In this document: piece by piece, positions 11,301 through 26,300 of the stretch
How positions within the stretch are numbered: position 1 is the stretch's first letter
How the letters are laid out: each line of letters opens with the position of its first letter
From: Gavia stellata
Lineage: Eukaryota > Chordata > Aves > Gaviiformes > Gaviidae
Assembly (NCBI RefSeq): GCF_030936135.1
Contig: NC_082611.1
Span: 186,001 to 250,000 of the forward strand
Direction: 5' to 3'
Length of the DNA stretch: 64,000 nt
Program-made: the position numbers and the translations under genes
The notes under the pieces: generated by a model
Seen by the model: the letters and a program-made list of their open reading frames with translations, nothing else
Told to the model about the DNA's origin: nothing
Database searches by the model: none

Positions 11301-14300
11301 ACGTGTGCTTCCACAAATTATTTCACATCGAATGATAAAAATTGCTGAAATACATGTATGAATGATGGGAAATCTTCCTCTACCCATTCCACATAGCTAG
11401 GGCTTCACTGAAGTTAGGTGGAGAACACGCATAATTTGTGATTCAAGGAGATCCGTGAACGAAGAGTTTCATGCTTTTCATATTGATGATAAGATCTACA
11501 GCTCTGAAACCATTCTTTCCCCCTTCCCTAATATGGAAGGGACAGAAACCATTTTATTCTACGGACATAGGAGGCAGAATGTCAGAGCTGCTGGACTAAG
11601 CTTAAAGCTGTTGCCAAAACCAGAAAGGCACTCTTGCTGATAGTAACCAAACATCTAACTTCTGATGGACTATTCAGACTACCAGAGACAGGGGGTGGGT
11701 ACTGCTGCAAGATTTCAAGTTCATTTGATGAGATTTCCTGCTTACACAGTCTTCATTCCAGATGATACAAGCCAAAGAGCTCCAGAGCATGATGGTTGAG
11801 CCATATAAGTCTCTTCTGATGGACTTAAAATTCTGTCTAATGCAACTATGTGGAGAAAATTAAGCTGCTGCTTCTCAATTAGCACTGCTAACATGTTCAA
11901 AGTCTCAGAAATTCTCTCAGAGTTCTGGAGGTTTTTAAAGACTACAAGAATTCATCCTACACAGTAGAAGAAAGAACGGGGCTGGGGTAGAAGGATTAGC
12001 AACAGATTAGAAAGATATCCCTTAGGGAGAATAACATGAGCAAATTGTTAAGTTTGGACTTTCCTTCAGCCCTCTTTATCTTCAACCTGGGCAACACTTA
12101 ACTTTTCCTTAGAGATGGAAATCTTGTTTATTGTCAATGAGAGCTTCCTGCAAGAATGATACCTCTCACAGGAATCAAGCATCAACTGGACTGTTAAAGA
12201 TACTAATGATCAAGACACACAGATCACGATGGGGTCTCAAAAGAACTCCAATCTCCAAGAGCTCTGCTGAGTTTATCCTGTACACTCTCCATGCTGGAGA
12301 GGCAAGAAGGGAGGCAGCATTCAGTATGCTCTAAGGAAGAAAACAGAGAAAATGTAGTCTTCTCCCACAGGAGTTTTGTAGCATGTTACAATTATACCAT
12401 GCTGCATGTATGCAGTGAATTTGTTTAAATCGTACTCTTCCAGCTGTTTCAGGAAAGAAAAAAATTCTATCAGATAAACAGAACAGAAAACGCAGTGCCA
12501 TAAATTACTTCTGTAACAAAACGTGTATTTTCAGACTTTCCTGAGTCAAAGAAGTACTTGCCAACACTGGCAAACAGTGAAGGACTTGATTTAGGAGATA
12601 GACCCAACAGCACAAAAGCAAAGGCAGTAAGCTACTTTTGATGTGAATAAACAGTCAATACTGACTTCATTGCCATATGTTTTGAAGAATTGCTAGGTCT
12701 TAGAATAACGGGCTTCTTGAAATAAATACAGGAGGTCATTTATCCTTCCTCTTCTTTGAGTTACAAAACCACGGAAAAGTAAAATTGATCATCCCACAGA
12801 AGTTAAAAGGCAAGTTGACCATACCACAGCTTCTCAGAAACAAGAACTGTGGGCAGCGGGAATTACTCTATTCATTGAAAGTCTTTTCAGTAAGCAAGTG
12901 ACACAATAAATGGTTGTACGGAACATCACATTTGCCTAGACAGGTTAGACAGAGAGAGGAGACTGCCATTACTTATCATTAGAGAATCATAAGACAAATA
13001 CTACTGAACTGCAGAAATCTGGAGCTTTCCAAAATTGGTATGGTCTCTCACCCCTCTTTCCAGCTCTAGAACCAGAAGGCAAAAAGTAAGATAGGAGCAC
13101 ACCTTTTTTTTTTTCCTTTTTTTTCCTTTTTGAAGAATAAATATGAGGTTTCACTGATTACATCACCAAGCAAAAACTACATAACCAAAAAAGAAGAGAT
13201 TTATCACCTATAAGAAACCAGTTACATAGAAATGGTTCAAGTTCTGCCTTGCATCACAATTGAAAAGAAGACATGAATAGTTGTTGCAGGAACCGCACAC
13301 TTACATTCTGGAGTGCAGGAAGAGTGTAGGGGTAACCTAAGTTGATACCACTATTAAAAAGAAGCTGGTGATGCATACCCAGAATTAATCTGTGTAGATG
13401 CATACCGAAGAATTGAGTGCTCTCTTGGAAAAAAATGGTCCCTCTTCCCTTTTTCTGTATAGAAGAGTTTGAATGCACTGAAGACGTAAGTGGGCTATGG
13501 AGGAAAGAGGACAGCTGACATAATTTTATCTGTGTTCTTTTTCAGTTTAGCTAAGGCCCCAGTTCTGCAAATACTTACAAGTATGTTTAACTTTTACCTG
13601 AGAAGTTTGCTATAGGTTTCAACAGGACAGCTAATGTATTTTAAAAAGTCAAGCATGTGTGTAGAAAATTGCCAAATCAAGCTCAGAAAGTTATAGGGAA
13701 AAGCTGCATTTGAAAAGAAAAGCACCTCCTGTTTTACTGCTGATGCAAATTTGATGCAAATGCAGCAAGCTCCCATAGCAATGTATGGTATTAGAAAACA
13801 TGGAATGAATTTCTAAAAACAAGTGACATCAAATGCCATTTATGCATTAAAATTAATGATGTTAAGTCACTTCTGTTACTGATGCTTACAAATGATGGTT
13901 CACTTTTACGAACACTGATAGAAAATAACAGTTCTCTTACTTACTTTCAACATGTGCAAATGCACAAAATGGACCACGTGGGCAGTAACCTGTTTGGCGC
14001 ATGTCATTGCACTTTGTAGATTTATATATCTAAACAAAACAGAAGGGTGGTTAACCTAAACATATTTCTTACGTAACAACAAAACAGGAAATTCTCAAAC
14101 CTTTAAATGAAAAATTCTGAATATTTACTAACAATATGTATTACACAGTTTTCTCAGAAAATGCGGTTCTTATGATCATTTTTAAAAATCAAATAGAAGA
14201 GCAGAATTTTAAGAAAAGCAAACTTGAGACAAGAGAATTTTAACCCTTTTCTGTATAATAATAAATAGTAAGTAACAGTAATGTTTAGAAAAGCAGTGTT

Positions 14301-17300
14301 TAAACTGCTTTGGTTTTCCATGTTGTATAGAAACAAGTCAAACTTTGGGAATAAAATTTGCAGTCATTTACACCACTTTTAAGAAATCTTGCAGGAGAAA
14401 TGATGTATGTAGTACAGCAGCTTACACAGCTGAAAAAATACCCCACCCCAATATGGTTGTTTCAACACAGTTCCTTCATTAGGACACCGCTAATCTTCAA
14501 ATCATCCTAACATTCAATTGTCTTTCTCTAACCTGACTGGGGTGCGTGAGAATTGAAGTAATACTGACTGTTCATGACAGTAATGATTATATAAGTTGCT
14601 AGCAAGATCCAGATTCAGTTTATTGCTCTACCAGGGTCTTGATGATCTTTGGATCTCACAAGGCAGGGAGGAGGGGCTGACATACTATCATATTAGAACA
14701 ATAGTAAGAACCTATTTAAAAGCACACAGATCCTTTAGAAAATTAATTCTGGTGATTTGCAAGTCTGTGGCAAATAGCAGAGGGATCTTTTTGGTTCCCC
14801 AAACCTTGGTACTGTGGTCTCTGGCTTTCAGTGTCAGTTGAGTGATTCATGGCTTTATAAGTGATAATTCTTAGTTCAGAATTCCACTTCTTTGGCACTT
14901 CTGCATATGCTGTGTAAAATAATGTTTACCTTGGACTCCTGCCTTAGAGCAAACATGAAAAATGAAACTATGTGTTTAAAAAAAAATTAAAAAAAAATCA
15001 ACAACTAGTTCTGTAAGCTCTTTATTTTAGAGTTATTTTAAGCATCTTAGATAAATTTCCCTCTCACAATTGATTTTGAATTGAGGCTGAAAATTTAGTT
15101 GCTATATTCACTACTAATTCATGCATAACCCAAAGATCACCCAAGAAACTACAGTAAAATGCTAAACCACAAGATTTTTTACTGATGCTTATCACTCTAC
15201 AAATAATTTATTTTTCCTTGAACACTGAAAAAGTGACAAAACATCCATGCTGTAGACAAGTATTCACCCAAATGACACACTTAACAAACAAAACAGCAGG
15301 ATTGATCTTTCCCCCCAATTTCACTGGGAGCTATCACAGACATTGCAAAAAACGATGGAGTCATTTTTGGATACCACACCCAAACTAGGAAGTTTATAAA
15401 ATTTATAAAATCTGTTTACTGGTTAAATATAAACCCCCAAAGCTGTATACACAATGCTAATGATGCAGAAGAAAAAAAAAATGAGAAGAGCTGACTTCCA
15501 AATGGTTTCAGCAAAAGATGTAACTGGAAGTCCGGTCTTAGTTTGAGGTCCTAGCCAAAAAATAGCCTTCCTGATCATAGGATCAGGAGCTACCCAGATG
15601 GTGTGGAGTGCCTTCTGGTAAATGCTACAGATACAAGAAGTGATAATATAGATAATATCAAAACACTACTGGGACAGAGCTCGCATCTCAAAGTCTGATT
15701 CTGGAGATGGCCATGTCATCTACACATACCGATTTTACAAGATAGACAGCAAACTCAAAGAACTAAATCATTACAGAAGACTAACTTCCCAGCTATAGAC
15801 AAGAACACGTCTGCTATCTATGAACAGTAGAATCAAGCTATTCCTGAATGTGATAACCAAGAGATTTCTTCAAAAAATAGTCACTGAGCCAAGAGGCAAT
15901 GACAATATTCTTTATTTGAATTTGGTAAAGAATGAGTACAGTAAAACATCCAATAAGAGAAGATAATGTTGGATAAAGTGAGTATTAATTCAATTTAAAC
16001 TAAAGGATGTAAAAAAGCAAGGCTGAACTAATGTTACTGACATCAAATAAGTAGACTGAGGAATGAAGACAACTGATTACCACCATTAAATAGACCAAAT
16101 TTTATTATGAACTGAATAAAATGAGTGCTTTGAATCCTCAAGTCAGTGGTAGAAAAGCTGTGTGGTTAGAATGGAAATCCCATACAACTGGATGAAAATC
16201 AGAGCTGGAGCGAAGGAGGGAAAAGATCACAGGGTATGATGTTGAATGAAAACTTCTCTTTCAGTGCAGGCATGTTGCTAGTTTCTGTGAAATTGAACAC
16301 TAGCCCTAAAATTAGGTGAGGTGATAACACTATCCCCACCAAACTGCCTTGATTATCAGTAGGAATTACATTCAACACTACAACAAAGGCACCACAGCTA
16401 ATGGAAAGAAGCAGAAAAAGACTGAGGTGACTATAGCTCATGCGGAAGCAAATCACTGTCAGTTCAGAAACAGGAAATTAATTAGGTAATTGTTACGACA
16501 AAATTTTTTAAAAACTGGCAAATAAGACAGATGCAGTTAGCAAGTACTTTTAATAAAGCCATCACATCAGAAGTAGCACATATAACTGAGGTATATTAAG
16601 CATAGTGCACATATATTTGAGAAGAGCAAAACCAGCCAATTCGGGCCACTGCACGTCCGCCAAGTATTCTATCTGTCACCATTTAGATTAAAGACAGAAA
16701 GAAATGGGGTAAAATTAAAAGTACATTTGGCAAAGGCACATCATGGTAGACTTACCACATAACTTTGATAAATCAAAGGTCCTTCTCTAAAATGGAAATG
16801 TGGTCATTCTAGTAAGGTCTTCAATAAAGGATGTGGTAAGATTCATTAATTAAGATAATGAAGACGACGACTCTTACCAATGTTACATATCTGCTGTTAA
16901 ATTGACTAACGGAGAGATGACAATAGATGGTATGAAAGAGGAGGCAGCAGACAAAATTAGTAGCAGAACTCAGGGCTCAGCCTTGTGACTTATCTTAGCA
17001 CTTTCATTCATAGTGTTGTCATAAATAAAAGTATGGTAGCAATACTAAGCAGGAAGACACCTTTACTACAGAAAAGTGCTGGAATATGATGCAGAAGAAA
17101 TTAGATGATCTGAAATAAATCTGGACTGTAAAATCTCTAGTAATCAGGACAGTGAAATTCTGGAGCAGCATCTCAAGGGTAGAGACACCTGACACCTATT
17201 TAGTATAAAGACGTAGCTGGTCAACTTACGATAGGGAACGTATGATATGAAGCTTGCAACAATCCTGGAGTCAGTATTCTAAGAATTGCTTTCCCAGTGT

Positions 17301-20300
17301 GGTCTCGAGATGTCTTGAATAATCTTCATAATTGGAAGAGAAATTAGCAATTGCTTGAATGGTCTTTGCTTATACCTTACTAAGTACTGAACTTTCGAAT
17401 GCAAGAAATTACATCCTGCTGTAAATTCTTCATGTCCATTCAAAGGTCCCAAAATGAAAACAGATACCCAATGTTGTACAGGCAGCTTGTAGCATAACAT
17501 GTCTTTTCGGTATCATGTTTGTTTCCGCTAACTTGCACGTTTAATATTTTCATAGCGTCGCATAAGAATTAAATCTCAGCTGATTGCATGGCACTACTCT
17601 CTTCCCTAGCATTTCATTGTTATGCTCAAGCATCCAACAAAGTTACAATGACTTTGCCTACAGAGTAATCTAAAATCACCTTGGTTTTCTGGAGTGTCTT
17701 ACTTCAGCCACTAGAAGAGTTTTCTGCTCTTTCCACCTCCTCTTGACCTATTCAGTTTCTCTTAACTATTTGCAATAAAGTTTTTTTAACTATACTTAAA
17801 ATAGAAATTTGTCCCAAGTTATTGAGTAGCAATTACTACTGTGACTTCATTACCAATCCAAGAAGTTAAGTAAAAAAGAGAACACATTTATTTAAGTGCA
17901 AATCCAGAGACTATTAATTAATTTTTCATAAGCAGTACAATAAAAATGCCTATCAGTGAAAACCACAGCAGTACAAGTAACTACTTCATAGCAAATTTTG
18001 TTTTGCTTAAGCAAATACCTCAACGACTGGAAGTGTTGAATGAAATGTCACATGTTTTTTCATAAATACTATCTTTAATTGGTAATCTAATCCATAATAC
18101 TTTTGAAATCGCTAAAAATAAGTAGAAACGTAGTTCTTACCTCAGGATGAAACTGCTGCTCTGTACGGGAATGACAATATTGACAGCTATCCCCACTTTC
18201 ACACCTTGAAGGTTCACCCCATTCATCTGCATGTTTTACGCTGGGGCAAGGAGTGGACCTAGAAAAAAGTGATGTCCAGAGCATGTTTGTATCTACTTCC
18301 TAGCAGAAGTCTCAAACTATTTCCCACTAAATCTCAGAATCTTAGATTCTGGGACCTACGAAGTTGCAAATTCTGAGAGACTCTGCCCTTTTGGAAATTC
18401 TTTGACAAAAAGATGAACTGGTTAGGACTCTATCTTCTGTCTAATGACATTTATTCACAGTCCTGAGACTGTCAAGCAAAGCCCAACAATTCTAAACCTT
18501 GCATCACTGCACGAAAAAAACCACCAAAACCAACGAAGAAACGACAGTGTATGAGAATGATGTAAAATGAGCTAATGATGCATGATGTAATGGTGAAAAG
18601 TAAAAGAGGCAATGCATTGAATTTTGGTCCTAAAAATATTGCTCGGAAACAGAAAATTATGGAACAAAACCAGAAAAGAGACAGACATTGTAACTGATCT
18701 TTTAATAACAAAGAAGGTTTGACCTAGTGATGCCAATTTTTGCTAAGAATTACAGAAATTGTTTTCATTCTTCATAAGAAAGAAGAGTACTTCCATTACA
18801 GCTTCATAGTTTCTGTCTTCAGAACTGTCGGATCATTCTGAACAGATGCTTTTTTTCCCCAAAAAAAATTTAGCAAGGCTGTTGGGAAAGATGTGGTTTT
18901 ATTCCATTAGGAATATCCAACTGCATTACAGAAGAACCCAAACAGATCAGTCCATTAACAACTGTCTGACTGACCAAAAAGTCTATTCTTAATATGTATT
19001 TATGTACCTGTATTTGAATTTTCTGGGATTTCGTCTTCTATCTCGACTATTGTGATAGTGCGGACATGCATAACCCTGGCGGCAAAGTCTGGGTGGCTTG
19101 GTACATTGTTCCGTCTTGTAGCCAGCTAATACAAAATTTGTGTCTGTAACCAGGTCAACAATTAAGAGAAATAAAACAACTAATTTTTGCATTCAGAGTG
19201 TCTTTAGTGAGCTTAAGTATCACACTGCTTTTTGTAAAAAAATTATGATTCACAGACCCCTTCATTCTTATAAACTTAGACTGACTCCTGCATTTTTTAA
19301 AATAAAAGTCTAACACATTTACATGCAAAGCAATCTTCATTGCTTTTATATTCAATAGCAATGTTACAATAAAGTACATAAACAAAGCACTAGCAATCTA
19401 TTGGTAGAGAAACTATCCGGAAATTCTCATTATATATATTTAACTTTTTGAAAATGAATACCTGAAAATACATTATTCACTTTAGTAAGAGAAACACTAA
19501 AAACATATACAATTTTATATCTGGATTTCTCTTAAGTTTAGTGTTGACAGTCCTTATTTCACCAAAACTGCTTTCATGTTAAGGCATGTTAAGGCTGTCC
19601 AGTAAAATCTTCCTGGACAAATTCTAGAGCCTCTTCTCTACCTTTGCCTCTGTCTCTACACCTTTGGTTCCAGGAAGGAGGAACTAGGAGATGACAAACA
19701 AGGTTCTGTCTAGAAACAGAAAAATTCAGAAAAACAATGGAGCAAGTAAATGCATTAGAAGGTACAATTTAGCTAACGGGAAGCATGGGTTTGTGAGGAG
19801 TAAATCATGTCAAACCAATCTAACTCCTTCCTAAGGTGGGAAAATGGATGTAGGTAAAACATAAGCAGTCAACGTCATGTATCTTGGCTTCAGCAAACCT
19901 CTTAGCTTGAGATGTTCTCAAAAATGAACTGCACAATACTACAAGACTCCTGTAGGATTTGTGGAAAACTAGCTGAAGAAACATTCTCAAAGAGTCACTA
20001 ATGATGCATTTTCAAATAGCAAAGATTATTAATCAGAGTATCACACAAGGTCCATTCTTTGTTCAGTCCTTTTCAATAGTTTCATTAAAGACTCAGGAAA
20101 ATAAGGATTAAATCATTAGTTGGATGATTTTCAATCCCCAGAAACTATGTGCAGTCTCACCATATTTACAGGGATTGACAGAAGCCATACAACATTACGT
20201 AATGCATACCTGTCACAATGCAAGGAATGCAATAAAAGTGCTTGTAGTTGGTCAATTTTTACACCGAACATCCAGTACTTTTTGATCTAGAGCTGACAAT

Positions 20301-23300
20301 TAAGCTCTACACGTTATTAGTACTTAAACGGTTCAAACTCACCCTATAGTAGATTTAAAAACTATAGAGGGGACAAGTGTCATGCAATTATCTCCCCTTG
20401 AATTCCTTGGAGACTACATCTTCGTGTGACCTTTTCCTATGTTACTGTCCCACATGAATTTTGTGGAAGTAATTGTACTCAGCAGTCTTTTCTAAAGTAA
20501 AATTTGGGCAAGAACTCTAACAATATCCAATTGATACTAACATCTTTGGCTACATCACAAGCAAGTCTAAACCAAGAACATGAGAACCAAATTTGAAAGC
20601 CTTAAGAAAACTAAGGCAATTGGATTTACTTTAAGAAATCTAATATAATGCTTTCAAGACATTCTTGTATTTTAATATTCTGCTCCAATTTTCTGTTTAA
20701 TATTCTACTTCATTCCTGTTAGTCAAGCTCAGCAAAGAGTAACGGTCCATTAACTAGTTAGTCTATGAATGACTCAAAAAATGAAGACTCTAATCATTAC
20801 TGCTACTTAGCACAAGACAGAGCTCCTACTGACTTTTAAGAATATTTCTTCAATTGACACAGATTAGCAACACTTCTATCAAGTAAACTGAAAAAGACCT
20901 ATTGAACATTTTCAAAACAAAACATTTTCAAAATGCAATCTGCATATAAATGTGACAAACAGTACAACTTGTGCACAAATGTTTGTATTACTTAAGTAAA
21001 CCAATTCTTTACTCTGTTAAAAAAGGGCTTTTGAACTTCTCCCAGATGAAAACCCAGGAACAACAAATTGGATCAAACACTAATAAAGAAACAGAGAAAG
21101 GAGACGGGGTAACGTTACCCTGCCATCTTGGATCTTCACTAAGGATCTTCTCAATCGTTGCCTGGCTTGCTAAAATTCCTGGTTGCAGATCTGGAATGCC
21201 TTCACCGCATCCTAGCTGCCCATTCTGTAAGGTTTCCTGTGCCTGAAGTTCTCTGGAATGGGGAAAAGAAAATAACACTGCTAAACTGTATAGCTAGAGT
21301 AACCCTATCTGTTACAGGTATAATCCTGTCCAAGTCTATCAAAATTCTGTCATTTAGTCCAGCTCTTAACAAGCCTAAATTGTAAAAAAAAATTAAATTG
21401 ACTGTATTTCAAACCATTACTTGTGCTGAAGTTGGCAAACAATCCTTAAGGAATAACCAAGTCATACAAATCAAAGAGAACACATGAAGGAACGCTGGTA
21501 TTATGTACACAGACAACATTTGTACCAGCAATGCTCATCTATATCTCTGTGTGCTGACGTTTTGAATATCCTATTAAGTTCTGATATTCCACTGCCACAT
21601 AGGACATGGTAGAACTAAAAAAGATACAGAAAGGGCAATAAGGGTGATCAGAAATACAGAACTCTTCCTCTGTGAGGGAGAATTAAATACCGTAAGACTC
21701 TTTGCCTTGGAAAAGTTATGACTGAAGTAAGGTACAAAATATAGCTATTGAATACTACGTGATTTGGCAAGACATTCAGGAGACCTAGTAACAAAGAACA
21801 ATCATTATGAGGAAAGGGAATCTCTTCTGCAAGAATTTGTAACTGCTTTCCAAGTAAGCAACGACAAGCTTGCTGAAAGATCAGAATGACTACTACCAAA
21901 CTAAAAGGTATTGTATTAGTGGTATGAAACCTCTAGCAAAAATCTGAGACAATTTTATTGCACCATTCTAGTAAAATTAAGCTGTACAGAGATTCAACAA
22001 TACCAAACCAATACAAAAGATTAAAAAAAAAAAAGATGCTATGGCATAATTATATTAGGCAGACTTTGAAGCAATGGAGAAACAAGGTGAGGACTCAAAT
22101 ACCAGAGGTGGATCTATAGTACTCTATCAGAATCAAAGGCTTCTACCTTCAATTGGCACTGCTTTCTCTAAACACAAATATTCAAGGAGCTTACCTCCTA
22201 CACCAAAATACTCCTACTCAGGGTCTCTGAAGAGGAGTTTGAAAGGTGTGGTGGTTTATAACGTAATTAGTTATGATCTCATTTACATATCGTTTCAAGA
22301 ACTTCCCAGACCCCTTGAAAATCTCAAGGAGGGAAGAAGACAAGACAGACCCAAAGCCAAGTCTAAAACCTTTCAAAGAGTCAAAATATTTCTTTTACAG
22401 ATTCAGAAAAGGTGCAGGCAATGAGAAGGAAAACAGATAGCTCTAGAAAGTGCTTTTTCTTTAATGTGGATATGTAGAAGAACAAAGCTATTAAGGGGAA
22501 TAAAGTTAATGTCTGCATCAGTGGTTCTACTGTTACTTCTCTGCTCTTTACTCAAAATGAAGAAACCCTAATATCTGTGTCCATCATAGAGCAAAAGGAC
22601 CACCAAAGAACAAATAAGACCCGATTGTTTGGACTTCCTTATGAATGCTGGATGCCTGAAGTCAGGAGATGCAATGGCACACGACTGTTTTTCACAAACA
22701 CCAAAGAAGTTTGAGGCAGTCTATTTGTAGGGTCAAGCTATTAAACATAGACTCCTACCACATATGTCTTCAGCTCCTCCTGGTGCTCTATACATAGCCA
22801 ATCACCAATAAACCATCACGTAACACATTAAAAGACATTCAGAGAACGGAGCTTGGTTTCAGTCTTGCTATACATTGGTCGTTCATTCTAATACAATACA
22901 AAAAATTACAAAGATACTAAGCATTCTGCATTCAGACTGTCTTGGCATTATGCTGCGCGTGCTAAGTGAAGAAAGTTAAAAAGAAGGAAAAGAAAACGGA
23001 CAGATGTCTTGCAGAAGAAGCATCAGCTAGCTAATTGAAAAAAGGCTTCTGGAAAGAAAACATATATAACTAAAGAGTATGTGACTGGGCAACGCAGCAG
23101 TGAACTCTGTGGCAAAATATTAATTTAAATAATTATGAAATTACTGAAAAGGCACCAACTTTACTAAAATTATTGTGAAGGCAGAGCTATCATCTCCCAA
23201 CAGATGGTTGGGAATAAGGGATAACAAAGGTAAGAATGTAAGATAGCAGCCATACCATCTCAGATCAAAGGTTCATCTAGCCTGGAATCCTGCCTCCAAC

Positions 23301-26300
23301 AGTGGCCAATAGCAGATGCCTAGGGAAGAGTATAAGAACAGGGCAAGCATATAGTGATACTTCCCCAGAATGCTCTTCCAGTGTCCAGTAAGAGACGCTT
23401 GTGACCCTCCAAGGCTTCAAAGCTCTCTAGGAGTTGTTACTATTGAGTATATACAGACCATTTTCTGTAGCAAGAGCTCCCCTTCCACACCTTTATAATA
23501 CCTCCCAACAACATGCTTATCCCCCAGCTCTGGCCACAGCTAAAACTCATACCTACCACTACCCTGATTCACAAAGCACCTTCTTGCAACAATAACTTGA
23601 TTATACATTAGAGAAGCAGAAGATAATACTGGTATCTTATATATGAAAAAAGACAACATAATTTAAAAAAACGCATCGTCAGTAGGCAAAATATCAAGCA
23701 TACAAGCTGAGAACCTGCAAGACGGCTTAACAAAATCATGAATTTGTGAATGTAAAAACCAGATGCAAATTTACAAGGCATAAATGAGAAAAGGCAGAGT
23801 ATCTGGTCTTTCATCATAACAATTACATATACGGTTCTTGAAATTGCAAGTTACAAAACCTTAGTATTTGTATTTCACAGTGTGCTTCTACCTGCCATCG
23901 TGATGCACGGTGAATTGTATTCTTATGTTTACAGTTACAGAAGCAAGTATATTTTTCATGCAAAGCATACTGCATTTTCTGGTATGCGGTGACAACAGAC
24001 TTGTGGTATTTTCCGCTAATTAGGCTGAAGAATTTGAAACAAGATTACCTTATATCATATACTGGTGGCCTAAGGTCATGTGGGCCATGAGCAAAGGCAC
24101 AGTGAATTCCATTCTTCACACAGTGACCCCGGGCATCTGTCTCATGAATGCATGTTCCAGTCTTGTAATATCTGAGATGATACTTCCTTTCTGTATCCCC
24201 TGTTGTTCGATGCAGGTAAGGGCAACTACATAATAGAAAAGAGGAAAGTTAGAGCACTGCTTTGAATTTTGTTTTTAATAATTTAATTCTGAATTATGCT
24301 ATATCTCTTATTAACTTGTAACAAGTAACTTTGCAGGATTCTTCAAACAAAAATTGTCCCAAGCAAACCACCATCACACATCAGCTTCAAAATGAAAAAC
24401 ATTAATCTATTTCTTAGGCTCTGCTAAAGTTATAAGAATTTATAGCAAGCTGGCTCACAAATATATTATTACTAAATCTAGTAAGCACCCCTGTAAGCAA
24501 CAATATCATCTGAGCTAAGGAATGACATGTTCCATACTGATACAAGCTCAAATCACTTCTGCACTAAGAGGCACAATTTTTTTTTTTTTTTTTTTATGTT
24601 ATTGTCATCTAAAATCAAACGGTACTGGAAAAGAACAATTTTTACATCAGCAATACATCTTTGTACATATATTAACCATTTTTCAGACACAACTATGTGA
24701 GTTATGGTCTGTACTTCAAAATGGCTAGCATCACGTATGGATTGTAATTCCAGCTACCAACAGTAAACAGATTTTAAACACCCCACAAAACTACATACAC
24801 AGGGATGTCCCTTCTCTCCCAGTTTATTTCAGTGTAATTAACTTTGGCCTCTGCTGGTTTTAAAAAATAACTTATCTCCAAAAACTACTTTCCCCCATCC
24901 CAAAGTAAAAAGAAACTGCACCAAAAAGCTTACAGAGCAATACAGAACAACAACAAATGAAAAGTCCCACAGAAATATTTTATTTTGAATGGAGGGAGAA
25001 TAGCAAAGCACTAAGTAGACTTTACCACTCTTAAGAGGTTATGCTGGCTTAAGCTTTATTTACTATATTCTAAAAAGGTTATTTAGAAACCAGACTAAAC
25101 AAACGTAATTGTCAGCAAACATTGACAAGTCTGGTATTTATATATTTAAATCAAAATCATAATTTTTTCCTGCTGTGCTAAACACCTGCAGCTTGTGCTG
25201 ACTTCCAGGAGTTGATACTGTTTATGATTTCTGAGAATCAAGTTGCTTCGTTGTAGGAATTTAAAACCAGCTCTCTGTATTTCACATCATAAACATTCCA
25301 AAGATATCCTTTAAGAATAAAACAGTTCCAGTTTAAAGGGTAATGCTAGACGTTCTTAAGTGTATGGAAACAACTACATAGTTCTACTTTGTTCAACCTT
25401 GAGGCCCTGGCATATTTTTTCCTATGACTACTTGAAGTGCTCTTCTGTAGTAGGCTTCTGTAATTCATTCACTCTTAGAGCAATCTTATGCTACAGATAC
25501 TAACATATCCAAAATCATCTTCTCTTTTAGAATCTCTGCAAGTAATCTAGTCTTTCTCACAGGCCCTTCCTTAGAATAGATTGTTTTAATTTGCTACCCT
25601 TAGAAAAGCCCCTTTCTAAACAGCTTTAAAATTTTGGGCTTCCTTTCATTCCAAGTTGAAATTTGGAAAGAAATATCACAATCAAGCCTGGGTGAAACCA
25701 ACAATTTTTACTTTAACTCTCTTGAAAGTATGTTCCTGAGAACAATTATGCGTGTCATCACTTTACCTTTCTCGCTAGTTCTCTATTGACTCACAAACTG
25801 CGTTAACCTAACCGTGTATTCCGATGAGCAGAACAGAGAAACAGAGACATAGATAAAAGCCAAAAAACTACCAGTATGTTGTCACAGATAGCTTAAAATG
25901 AAGGTGTCCTGGCACTACTAATTATAACCTATTTCTATAAGAATTTGAAGTTGCTCCAAATAAAAGGCTAAATTTTAGGCACAAGACAAAACAGGGTCAA
26001 AAAACCCACTCTTTTGCTGACTTCTGAAACAGGAATGCTGCCATACTGTAAGCAGAAATGTCCTCAGAAATGTTGGTGTTTTCCTCCATTTTTTTTCTCC
26101 TGCCACTAGAGACATGCTCTGGTATCTTCTATCTTTAAGAAAGTCACCTTTGACTTCTCTTGCCTTCCCCAACTATTTGCCCTGTATGCCTTTTCTCTTC
26201 TACCTTAACTTCAATCAGCTATCAACTTACAGTAGTTGACTGCCGTTTCTAGCCACCAGTTCTCCGGATCAGATCTAAAATAAGGCCTCCACAGTTCAGC

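Larger units (their letters stand above)
8363..13944 (-). other. UNKL intron 7
   Basis: 5.6 kb AT-rich intron with no conserved reading frame. The longest open frames read as low-complexity or random peptide. It contains a G-rich run at 11094-11116 and a pyrimidine tract at 13102-13131. Confidence 0.75.
21253..24048 (-). other. UNKL intron 3
   Basis: 2.8 kb intron holding two CR1-like fragments (21.6 and 23.2 kb); otherwise AT-rich with no recognised feature. Confidence 0.8.
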
